Assembly: GCA_903927685.1 (NCBI GenBank)
Contig: CAIYOB010000855.1
Location: 1 to 14,790 of the forward strand
DNA from: an uncultured Planctomycetaceae bacterium
Lineage (GTDB): Bacteria > Planctomycetota > Planctomycetia > Pirellulales > Pirellulaceae
DNA length: 14,790 bases
Direction of reading: 5' to 3'
A model generated the notes under the pieces. It was not told the DNA's origin, made no database searches, and worked only from the letters and a program-made list of their open reading frames with translations. Shown one piece after another: positions 7,601-13,576 of the stretch; position 1 is the first letter of the stretch, and the number at the start of each line of letters is the position of its first letter. The position numbers and the translations under genes were made by a program.

Positions 7601-10600
7601 GAATCCCAGAAGCCCAAGCGATGCGTCGGCCCGGCCGCCTGGTTTCCCCGCCACGGGCCAAAGGTGTACAGATTGAAGCTCACGCGGACTCGGGTGTGCG
7701 GGAACTTGCCGAGATCAACCGTGAACACCGGCCCAAAGTTGAAGTGCTTCCACGCGCATCCGGCAGCCAAGTACTTGCCGCTGGTGCTGCCCGGACCGCC
7801 GTCGCGCACGACGCCCGCGGCCGAGCCGGCTTCCCAGCCGGCCAGCGGTCCCTCGCCGGTCTTCAGTCCCGTCGGCAGGGTGTCGAAGCTCTCGGAGTAA
7901 ACCGTCTGCCAGCGACCGGCGGGCCTCGCTTCTGACTCTCTCGTCTCGTCGACGTTCCGTGCGTCGCTGGTGTCCCGTTGGCTTGGTTGGGCTGCGGAAT
8001 CGTCTGCCCGCGGTTCCATGATCCGCGTCCCGCCCAGCTTCAGCGTGCCCCAGCGGCCGGGGAAGAACTCGGCTTCGGTCGGCGTGTCGTTCACGACGTT
8101 GGTCTGGCGGTCGACCCAGCGGACGATCCGCTCCACGCCGCCGCCCGCCTGCCGGCCGAACAAAGCTTCCACATCACCACGCAGCGTCGAGCCGTCGCGC
8201 GGCGTGACGCCGATCACGCTCCAGGGAATCGACGCGACCACCTCGTACGATTGCTCCTGGCGGCGAGCCTGGACCGTGATCGAGGGCTCCTTGGCCACGT
8301 ACTGGAATGAGCTTTTGCGCACGGGACTCTCGAACACGAACGGTTGGTCACCGGGCCCGTGCGGCCGGTAGACGACCGCCGTGGGCTGGTCGCCCAGCAG
8401 CGTGACCAGCACGCGCACTCCGCCGGCCTGGTTCGGATCGTGCTGGCCGTCGGCCGCCAGCAGCACGCCCACGGCGTCGCCCGATTTGAAGGCCAGTTCC
8501 GGCACCGTACCCGTGTTGACCAGCGGCGTGAGGTCGTCCACTTGCCAAGCCACGTACAGGTTCCGGTCGTCGAATTGGAGCCAGGCCCGGCCCACCTCCT
8601 CTCGGCCGCTCCGCAGGACCAACGCGTCGTCGCCGAACGGGCGTTGGTTCAAGTCCAACGCACTGCCGGGCGGGATGTTCGCTTGCGTCACTTGGCTTCC
8701 GGCCGCCGCTCGCGGGACGAACGCACGAGCCAGTTCCAGGTCCCGGGCCGCCACGTCGACGGTCACCGGCGGGACCGTCCGCACGGTTTCGAGCCCCGTC
8801 ACCTCCGCGATGCGCACGTCGTTCTGGCCGTAGGTCAGCCGCACGCGGCCGTCATCTTGGCGCGCCATCCAGCCGGAGAACGGTTCGCCGCCCAGCGACG
8901 TTTCATTGATCGGCACACCCACGATGTTCCCGTCCGGCGGCAATTCGTCGGGCGCCATCCGCTGGTCCGTGAACAGCTCGCCGACGTACAATCCGTCGTC
9001 GCGGATCAGAAACTCCTGGCCGATATTGCCCCGCAACGCGATGACGTCGTAGCCGTCCATCTGCACGAGGCCGGAGATCTTCAACGCCCCCATGATCACG
9101 CCGGGCATGGCCATCGGCGCGGTGAACGCGCCATGCACGGCCAGCCAATACGCCGGGTAGGTCCAGCGCAGCGTGCCGGCCGCGTCGTAGCCTTCGAGCT
9201 GAACCAGGCCGTGAATCGTCCCGTGCGGATCGGTGTAGTTGGGCTTGGCCGCCAGCAGGACGTAGCCGAACCGCGTCTTGTAGATGTCGCCTACATGCCC
9301 GCGCTGGCCCAGTTCGCCGGGCAGCCGTTCGACGCGCGACAAGTCGTACACGGGTGCCCCTTCGGCCGTGAACCGGGCGGGCTGGAAGGCCAATCCGCTG
9401 TGATACCACGCCAGGCGGCGGTCGCAGCGATAGCCCCACAGCTTGCCCTGGTACAACGCCTGCGGCTGGCCGACGTCGCACCACTGCAACTCGTCCGGCT
9501 GCTGATAGCCGTCGCCGTTGGTGTCGTTCCAACCGAAGACGACTTTGCCCGCCGCCGGGTCCGGTTGGGGAAAGCCTTCGGGGAAGGGCACGTTGTGGCT
9601 TTGATGGCCCAGCGCCGCGACGCAATGCCAGCGATCGCCGCGGCGCATGAAGACCATGCACACGCCGTGGCCTTCGACATAGTACTCCACCTTGCGGCCC
9701 GATACGTCGCTGGTGAAGTGGTAGCCGCCGCCGAACATGCCAGGAAACGCCCCGACGTGGAAGAGCGCCGTCTTGCCGGGTTGCGGATCCGGCCGCCCGC
9801 CCATCACGCGCAGCGGCCGGTACTGGCGCTGGGCGTAGTCAATCTGGAACTCGACGCCGTTGACGATGCCCAAGTCCGGTGCCTCGTCGCTGAGCAGCCC
9901 GCCCGTGCCCTGGTAACCCGTGCCGCCGATGTAATCGCGAACCAGTTTCGCCTGGCCCGGATTCGCCACATCCCAGACCGCGACGCGGCGCGGATGGTCG
10001 ATGTCCTCCACACACCACAACTGCCGCGTGCCGTCCGGCCGCTCGTCCACGGCGAGCGAGCGTGGGGCGGCCATCTGGAGCGGATCGAACGTCCCCGCCG
10101 GCCGCCCGCCCCCCCTGCCGACCGTACCCAACAGGCGAGCGTTCGGGTCGATGCGTTCCAGCACGACGACGGTCGACGTGTCCGCGTCGCAGACGTAAAG
10201 CCGCCCTTGGCGATCGCAGGTTGCCGCGTGCGGGTGCTTCACCGCGGCCAGCACGAACCGCGTCACGCGACCGTCGCGCGGATCGGCGAGGAATAACTCA
10301 CCGTTGGACAGGCCGAGCAAGCGGCCGTCGGGCGCGAAGGCCAGTTGCGTGGCCTTTGCAATGGTGAGCGATCCGGTCTGCGCCGCGGATTCCGCATCCA
10401 GCAGCAGCACTTGATCCGAGTCGCGCAGCGCCACGGCCACGCATCCCTGGCCCACCGCCAGGCCACCGACCGGGCCGGGCAGCGGGACCTCCTGCCGGCC
10501 GTCCGCAAAGGCCACCTGCCGGCCGTTGTCCGGATCCAGCCGTGCCAGCAGCGGTTGGCCGGCGTAGCTGAAGGCAAAGTAGCCGTAACGGTCGCTGCCG

Positions 10601-11955
10601 GCGATCTCGTACATCTCCGCCGTGTTCCGGACCCATTCCCAGATCTTACGTCCCTCGCGATCGAGTCCGAGGAACATGACGCCCGACTCGGCAATGCGCG
10701 CCATCAGCAGGACGCGGCCATGGGTGGTCGCAACAGGCGACATGGCCGCGACCGCGTGGGGCGGTGCGTGGTCGCTGAGCCACGAACCGGTCCCGTCCGC
10801 GGTCGGCCACGGCGGTGTGCCGGGATTATAGAACGAGCCGGCGTGCACCACACCCACGCCGCCGTGCACCAGCACGCGGGCCGTGTAGCGACCGGGAGCG
10901 ACGTAGTCGCCCAAGAACAGCTGCCGCTCTTTGTCCCAGCCGCCCTCGGCCCGTCCGTCCCACGGCACTTCGAGCATCCGCTGGCCGGCTTCCGAACGCC
11001 CGGCGTAATCCGCCACCCGCGCGTGCGAGGCCAGATTCCGCACCCGCCGCCCCGCCGCGTCGTCGATGGCCAGCGAGAACCGGACTGCGTCGGCAGGCAC
11101 CTCGACGCGAAGCGGAATCGAGCCCTGCAGGCGCGCTTCTTCGTCGGACTCGTCTGCCGGGTCGCCACGGGCCTCTTTCGCGTCGCCCACCAGCCGGCAG
11201 GTGCCCCAGATGCCCGGACTCTGGTACACCACGATCCGCACCGGGTTCTCCGGGTTGATCGGGTCGGACCACAGCACCTTGGGCCATTTGATACCGGTCG
11301 GTCCACCCCAGTAGTACTCGCCCGTAAAGCGAAACGTATGCCCGGCCTTGATCGACGGCACTTGCCGATACAGCAGCCGCCAGGGGAGGCGGATCTCCTG
11401 CACATAGCCGCGCCGGTCGGAATCCTCGCGGAAGGCCAGCGCGAACCCGGACGCGTCGCGGACCGACTTGCCGCGTGCCCGGAACAGGCGGTGGTTCTGC
11501 GTGTTGACCGGCGCGTCGTAGCTGAGCACCCCCACCGCCATGTCGCGGCGGGACGAGTACCAGGCGTCGAAGTGAAGCTGGCCGTAGTCGGTCGTAAAGC
11601 GGCCCTGGAATCCGTCCGACTGCCAGCCGTCAAAGGGCGCGTTTTCGGCATCCACGTTGTTGATCAGCGGCGTCGGGTCCAGGAAGTGCAGACCCAGGTA
11701 GAACGCCTCCGCGTCCCACATGGAAAACACCTCGACCGCGTACCGCTGGCGGAGTTGCCGGGCGTTGTACACCAGCATCCGACCCGCGCGGCTCCATTCC
11801 TCGTCTCCCAGCACGCCGTCGACCTGGACCTGCTGCCCCGTCGGCACCGGCGCCGCGTCGAGCACGCCGTGCGTCGATTGCGGCGGCAGGGCCAACGCGA
11901 ACTTCAGCGCGGATAGCAGGATCGTGCCGAGGGCGGCAATTCCTAAGCGAATCAT
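4696..11955 (-). CDS. Giant secreted protein with duplicated CBM9-like, FlgD-like and NHL/beta-propeller blocks
   Basis: About 2,420 residues. ATG 11955 lies 8-10 nt after a GGAGGA site, and ATG 11961, only 3 nt after it, is the alternative. Residues are numbered from 11961. Residues 3-27 (MIRLGIAALGTILLSALKFA then LALP) form a signal peptide. Residues ~45-258 are a CBM9-like domain (VDGVLGDEEW, DGWQSDGFQGRF). Residues ~280-368 are a FlgD-like Ig domain, followed by a conserved NPGTPPWPTADGTGSW link. Residues ~400-1080 form an NHL-type beta-propeller. Residues ~1085-1310 are a second CBM9-like domain. Residues ~1315-1350 are a polar linker and ~1353-1556 a jelly-roll domain (SESFDTLPTG to FGVDDVKVEV). 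Residues ~1590-1670 are a second FlgD-like domain, then NAGQPPWPKQDGTGRW, then a second propeller to the end. Each propeller carries a canonical EF-hand loop (D813-E824 and D2167-E2178). No catalytic motif was recognised. CBM9-like domains bind sugars in characterised enzymes, so I infer a surface or periplasmic polysaccharide-binding scaffold. It converges on the GH127 gene. Confidence 0.85.
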   Translation of the reverse strand: MIRLGIAALGTILLSALKFALALPPQSTHGVLDAAPVPTGQQVQVDGVLGDEEWSRAGRMLVYNARQLRQRYAVEVFSMWDAEAFYLGLHFLDPTPLINNVDAENAPFDGWQSDGFQGRFTTDYGQLHFDAWYSSRRDMAVGVLSYDAPVNTQNHRLFRARGKSVRDASGFALAFREDSDRRGYVQEIRLPWRLLYRQVPSIKAGHTFRFTGEYYWGGPTGIKWPKVLWSDPINPENPVRIVVYQSPGIWGTCRLVGDAKEARGDPADESDEEARLQGSIPLRVEVPADAVRFSLAIDDAAGRRVRNLASHARVADYAGRSEAGQRMLEVPWDGRAEGGWDKERQLFLGDYVAPGRYTARVLVHGGVGVVHAGSFYNPGTPPWPTADGTGSWLSDHAPPHAVAAMSPVATTHGRVLLMARIAESGVMFLGLDREGRKIWEWVRNTAEMYEIAGSDRYGYFAFSYAGQPLLARLDPDNGRQVAFADGRQEVPLPGPVGGLAVGQGCVAVALRDSDQVLLLDAESAAQTGSLTIAKATQLAFAPDGRLLGLSNGELFLADPRDGRVTRFVLAAVKHPHAATCDRQGRLYVCDADTSTVVVLERIDPNARLLGTVGRGGGRPAGTFDPLQMAAPRSLAVDERPDGTRQLWCVEDIDHPRRVAVWDVANPGQAKLVRDYIGGTGYQGTGGLLSDEAPDLGIVNGVEFQIDYAQRQYRPLRVMGGRPDPQPGKTALFHVGAFPGMFGGGYHFTSDVSGRKVEYYVEGHGVCMVFMRRGDRWHCVAALGHQSHNVPFPEGFPQPDPAAGKVVFGWNDTNGDGYQQPDELQWCDVGQPQALYQGKLWGYRCDRRLAWYHSGLAFQPARFTAEGAPVYDLSRVERLPGELGQRGHVGDIYKTRFGYVLLAAKPNYTDPHGTIHGLVQLEGYDAAGTLRWTYPAYWLAVHGAFTAPMAMPGVIMGALKISGLVQMDGYDVIALRGNIGQEFLIRDDGLYVGELFTDQRMAPDELPPDGNIVGVPINETSLGGEPFSGWMARQDDGRVRLTYGQNDVRIAEVTGLETVRTVPPVTVDVAARDLELARAFVPRAAAGSQVTQANIPPGSALDLNQRPFGDDALVLRSGREEVGRAWLQFDDRNLYVAWQVDDLTPLVNTGTVPELAFKSGDAVGVLLAADGQHDPNQAGGVRVLVTLLGDQPTAVVYRPHGPGDQPFVFESPVRKSSFQYVAKEPSITVQARRQEQSYEVVASIPWSVIGVTPRDGSTLRGDVEALFGRQAGGGVERIVRWVDRQTNVVNDTPTEAEFFPGRWGTLKLGGTRIMEPRADDSAAQPSQRDTSDARNVDETRESEARPAGRWQTVYSESFDTLPTGLKTGEGPLAGWEAGSAAGVVRDGGPGSTSGKYLAAGCAWKHFNFGPVFTVDLGKFPHTRVRVSFNLYTFGPWRGNQAAGPTHRLGFWDSGATHAYSKYATFSTVAEQQQSWPDGEHDAQHPAGTGGQADADIDKADTHTHDYRWPVQFEYVSGSDRLRFCILSGAHDLGSGPRIPEPYFGVDDVKVEVLDESQRSAATDTSAPPSQAPPFRWTDPPPAASPPFAFRFHVDEPGFLTLVIENDQGVRVCNLVGETAFEPGDHSVSWDGRDETPKNFRICGLYDLDPQPVPAGGYRIRGLFRKAIDLRYELTANNAGQPPWPKQDGTGRWLADHSPPSDVLFLPPGRTPHRGSVRDASWQASDQLFIPTDEPLVLVCSHVAESGDGLVWVDLEGRKRRGVRSLGVGGGWCGAQRLARDEGPRADTASYAYHGTGWKNWIDVRTLPANERVYYEEFPQGEMVLSGLAVRSGLLVASAGPLEQLVVVDVPTRKKLGTIQLPRPGGVHFDRQGRLLAVSGQQLVRIDLRPLTERTADSAAAERNLIGNPPVPEVVVAEGLAAPQQTTVDQEDRIYVSDWGPAHQVRVFTPDGSPVRQIGIAGAPQLGRYEPRRMQNPSGMTIDAQDHLWVAEADYSPKRISVWTLDGRLVQAFYGPPGYGGGGTLDPRDKTRLYLGYGSGLEFQLDWCEQGPGIDCPERSPSGLRTGLPIHRYWLPDVQALTLGGVWHAAPETPIYVDGRQYMTNDFTGNPGGFNDVCGIWLMRDARAIPVAAAGAVANWPPLKDAAFTARWPAGADPANVFFVWSDLNHDGRPQPEEITVAQDDGIQHANRKSVGGVYLGPDLSLTTAFGLHVRPSGFTPQGVPIYDAVGAQRLVSKMEFQWVPYDAVYSRDGWFIVKAEPMRGFRNGRLVWTYPNRWPELHATLNEPPPLPQAGQLIGSMRWLGHPVTPRGSDVGELWAIGGYYGRVHLITSDGLFVASLFQDARKTGYFNAFESLGDAQPGLLINNASLQTESFFDTITQTSDGCVYLRAGKSQGNIIRVDGLESIRRLPDLPFRLQR

Positions 11956-11963
11956 GGCCATTG

Positions 11964-11970
11964 CTCCTCC
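11964..11970 (-). promoter_or_regulatory. Strong ribosome binding site of the giant gene
   Basis: On the minus strand GGAGGAG precedes two in-frame ATG codons, at 11961 and 11955. Spacing is 2-4 nt to the first, which is tight, and 8-10 nt to the second, which is normal. This favours the second ATG as the main start. Confidence 0.6.
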
Positions 11971-12009
11971 GAAAGTCCGTCATCGCCCGCAGGGTAACGC
12001 TGGTCGCCC

Positions 12010-12041
12010 CAGCGGAAAGGCAGCGGCGACGGTTGGTATGC
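12010..12041 (+). repeat. 32-bp border repeat, copy 2
   Basis: Near-identical (31/32) to 4370-4401. Here it directly abuts the first REPIN-like module, whereas at 4370 it is followed after 5 bp by a half core and a GxxExxY stub. It lies about 50 bp upstream of the giant gene's ATG, so it may be part of that gene's leader. I found no good -35/-10 pair for the giant gene in or beside it. Confidence 0.8.
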
Positions 12042-12053
12042 GTGATTGGGTTT

Positions 12054-12214
12054 CCAGCAGATTCAGGGATGCCAGCAGATCGGGGTTTGATTCTTGTGCG
12101 CGGCGGAAGGAATTTGTGGGTGACCGGCCCGGTTGTCGGGTTCTTCAGAATATTCCAAGTGCAGTTTCCTCGCCCCCCAAGAACTCAATCTGCTGGCCTC
12201 CCTGAATCTGCTGG
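12054..12214. repeat. REPIN-like module 1: convergent pair of 27-bp cores (A and B) with a 107-bp insert
   Basis: Core A (12054-12080, forward) is CCAGCAGAT, then TCAGGGATG, then CCAGCAGAT. Core B (12188-12214) is its reverse complement apart from one central base region. The pair could fold into a long hairpin, as DNA or RNA, with a stem of about 27 bp. The insert (12081-12187) is related to the insert of module 2: 12137-12168 and 13250-13281 agree at 24 of 32 positions, including CGGGTTCT and GTTTC. Core B also encodes the last nine codons and stop of the GxxExxY gene. The stretch between 11971 and 12184 holds no gene. Confidence 0.75.
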
Positions 12215-13042
12215 AAGAAAGGCGTCTGCATTCGGCGGCCGGCGCACGTAGCAGAGGTCGGCGGTCGTTTTGCCGAAATGAAAGACGATGCCCCAGTCGA
12301 GCCTGAGCCACCGGAGGTGCGTTTGCAGGATGGCACGGTCGGTGGCATTGATGCCGTCGTTGAGCGCTGTGACGAGCACGGCGCAGGTGTCTTCGATGAC
12401 GAGGGTGGCGATTGTTACCCCCGAGTGATGGAGCACCGTGGCGGTTGGATTGATATGGACTTTATGGCCCACGGATTGAATCGCTGAGGTGACCAGCCCT
12501 TTCCATGTGGTCTGCCGATAGCCGAGGCCGATTTCGCTCAGGCAGTCGCCGACGGCCCGGATGATGCTGGCAGCTAGCGCGGGGTTGCCGACGAAGTCGG
12601 GCGGCTTGTTATCAGGAAGACTTGCCGAGTGAGAGCGATAAAGTAGGCGTTTCCAGATCAGACTCTGCTTGCCAAAATCCATCAGCAGACTCGTGCGAAG
12701 CCGCCAGAATTTGCAGTAGCAGAAGACCTGAACCAGATGCTCAGGGGGAAACTCCCCACGCAGACTTTTCAGTTCCGGGATGAAGTGATCCTCGATAACG
12801 AAATCCGGCTCGAATGTGTCCGCGATGATTCCTCGATACACGAGGTCGCGCCGTGGCTTGGAAAGATGCGGAATACCATCTGCCGTGAGAGCCGCGACAA
12901 GCTCTTGATGGTAGAGTTCCTCCGCCAGTCCCGGACCCACCAGCGAATGGACCTTCATTGCATGGCCGATGAACCTGTGAGTGATCGGATCTCTCGCAGA
13001 TTCAGCAAGGCCAGCAGATGGGGTTTTGGTGGGATGGTTCAT
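12185..13042 (-). CDS. GxxExxY family protein (PD-(D/E)XK nuclease-like) with two tandem domains, the second degenerate
   Basis: A protein of 285 residues, about twice the usual family length (roughly 130). Domain 1 (~19-135) starts ITHRFIGHAMKVH and carries the name motif G38-xx-E41-xx-Y44 within GPGLAEELYHQEL. It also has FEPDFVIED...IPELKS, in which Asp80, Glu90 and Lys92 fit the PD-(D/E)XK core, then a Gln105 and MDFGK region. Domain 2 (~160-268) can be aligned along its length (IGLGYRQTTW, TLVIED, LRWLRLDWGIVFHFGK), but it has Thr213, Leu223 and Thr225 where domain 1 has the core Asp, Glu and Lys, so it should be inactive. The ATG at 13042 and residues 1-18, and the last nine residues, are repeat-encoded. 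The internal ATG 12958 would cut into the domain, so the repeat-supplied start is preferred. Base composition is visibly less GC-rich (about 52-55% in sampled lines) than the flanking genes. The cellular role of this family is not established; nuclease activity is inferred from fold motifs. Confidence 0.8.
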   Translation of the reverse strand: MNHPTKTPSAGLAESARDPITHRFIGHAMKVHSLVGPGLAEELYHQELVAALTADGIPHLSKPRRDLVYRGIIADTFEPDFVIEDHFIPELKSLRGEFPPEHLVQVFCYCKFWRLRTSLLMDFGKQSLIWKRLLYRSHSASLPDNKPPDFVGNPALAASIIRAVGDCLSEIGLGYRQTTWKGLVTSAIQSVGHKVHINPTATVLHHSGVTIATLVIEDTCAVLVTALNDGINATDRAILQTHLRWLRLDWGIVFHFGKTTADLCYVRRPPNADAFLPADSGRPAD

Positions 13043-13202
13043 GATTGGGATTTCCAGCAGATTCAGGGAGGCCAGCAGATGGGGACTTGGTGGGATGGCT
13101 CATGACTTGGGTTTCCAGCAGATTCAGGGAGGCCAGCAGATGGGGACTTGGTGGGATGGCTCATGACTTGGATTTCCAGCAGATTCAGGGAGGCCAGCAG
13201 AT
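12993..13202 (+). repeat. Tandem array of four 27-bp cores at exact 61-bp period
   Basis: Cores start at 12993, 13054, 13115 and 13176, always 61 bp apart. Each intact core is CCAGCAGAT, TCAGGGAGG, CCAGCAGAT. The first unit, next to the GxxExxY gene, is degenerate (TCGCAGATTCAGCAAGG in its first part). The three 34-bp spacers are alike: 13081-13114 and 13142-13175 differ at one base, while 13020-13053 differs at several. A partial fifth spacer follows 13202. The array lies at and upstream of the 5' end of the GxxExxY gene, and its first spacer provides that gene's ATG (13040-13042). Near-identity of units argues for recent expansion. Confidence 0.95.
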
Positions 13203-13324
13203 GGGCACTTGTGATTCCTATGCTCTTGGAAAAAGGAACTCGTGTTTGCCGGGTTCTGCAGCGGATTGGAACTGCCGTTTCAATCTCCACGAATCTAATC
13301 TGTTGGCCTCCCTGAATCTGCTGG
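13176..13324. repeat. REPIN-like module 2: convergent pair of 27-bp cores (F and G) with a 95-bp insert
   Basis: The last core of the tandem array (13176-13202, forward) faces an inverted core at 13298-13324, which has one change (TGTTGG in place of TGCTGG). The enclosed 13203-13297 segment is related to that of module 1, so the unit is a repeated structure and not a chance inverted pair. A long stem-loop is possible in either strand's transcript. No gene is supportable inside it. Confidence 0.7.
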
Positions 13325-13400
13325 AGGCCCATCCATTCCTTTGCTCTGTGGACTGCACGAAGCTCCTTCCTCGGGTTTGACCATTTCGGCAGCGTATTCG

Positions 13401-13420
13401 GTTGACGGGATACCGTCAAC
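13401..13420. terminator. Perfect 8-bp hairpin downstream of the alpha-2-macroglobulin gene
   Basis: GTTGACGG, loop GATA, then CCGTCAAC: a perfect eight-base-pair stem with a tetraloop. It lies about 157 bp beyond the stop codon of the minus-strand alpha-2-macroglobulin gene, between it and the repeat island. No T-run follows on either strand, so it is not a classic intrinsic terminator. An operator or a folding element is equally possible. Confidence 0.3.
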
Positions 13421-13452
13421 GGGCCCGAAAAGCGGCTCGAAAAACGACTCTT

Positions 13453-13467
13453 TCCCAGGACCTGGGA
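13453..13467. repeat. Short palindrome TCCCAGG-A-CCTGGGA
   Basis: Seven-base arms around a single base, about 110 bp beyond the alpha-2-macroglobulin stop codon. The loop is too short for a simple RNA hairpin unless inner pairs open. It could be a protein-binding site or chance; no role is assigned. Confidence 0.3.
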
Positions 13468-13576
13468 GATGACGTACGGCCAGCCGCTCGGCCAGCCATG
13501 CGCGCAGCTGGCGTGTGCCAACATCCGTATGACGCGATCCCTAAGACAACGTGGTCGAGACCATGAGCGTGCCGCG

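Larger units (their letters stand above)
13325..13576. other. Intergenic segment between the repeat island and the alpha-2-macroglobulin gene
   Basis: No gene can be supported here. It contains two small palindromes (13401-13420 and 13453-13467). The minus strand is open through the array and this segment (13063-13524), but the translation is mostly repeat-derived and has no recognisable domain. The first ~55 bp beyond core G could belong to the repeat element; a second copy would be needed to tell. Confidence 0.5.

Noticed and set aside
4771..11916. Several long plus-strand open frames (4771-6339, 8344-10296, 10345-11916) opposite the giant gene
   Set aside because: All are antisense to one continuous 7.3-kb gene with recognisable domains. 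Their translations are low in hydrophobic core patterns and rich in His/Arg/Gln, typical of GC-driven shadows.
12993..13202. CRISPR array
   Set aside because: Repeat and spacer lengths (27 and 34 bp) look tempting, but the spacers are nearly identical to each other, the repeat occurs also in inverted pairs elsewhere, and no cas gene is present.
13063..13524. Minus-strand open frame of 153 codons through the tandem array
   Set aside because: Most of it is translated repeat (peptides such as SHPTKSPSAGLPESAGNP), and the remainder shows no domain. Opposite-strand frames over the array (12981-13166, 13045-13380) are repeat artefacts for the same reason.
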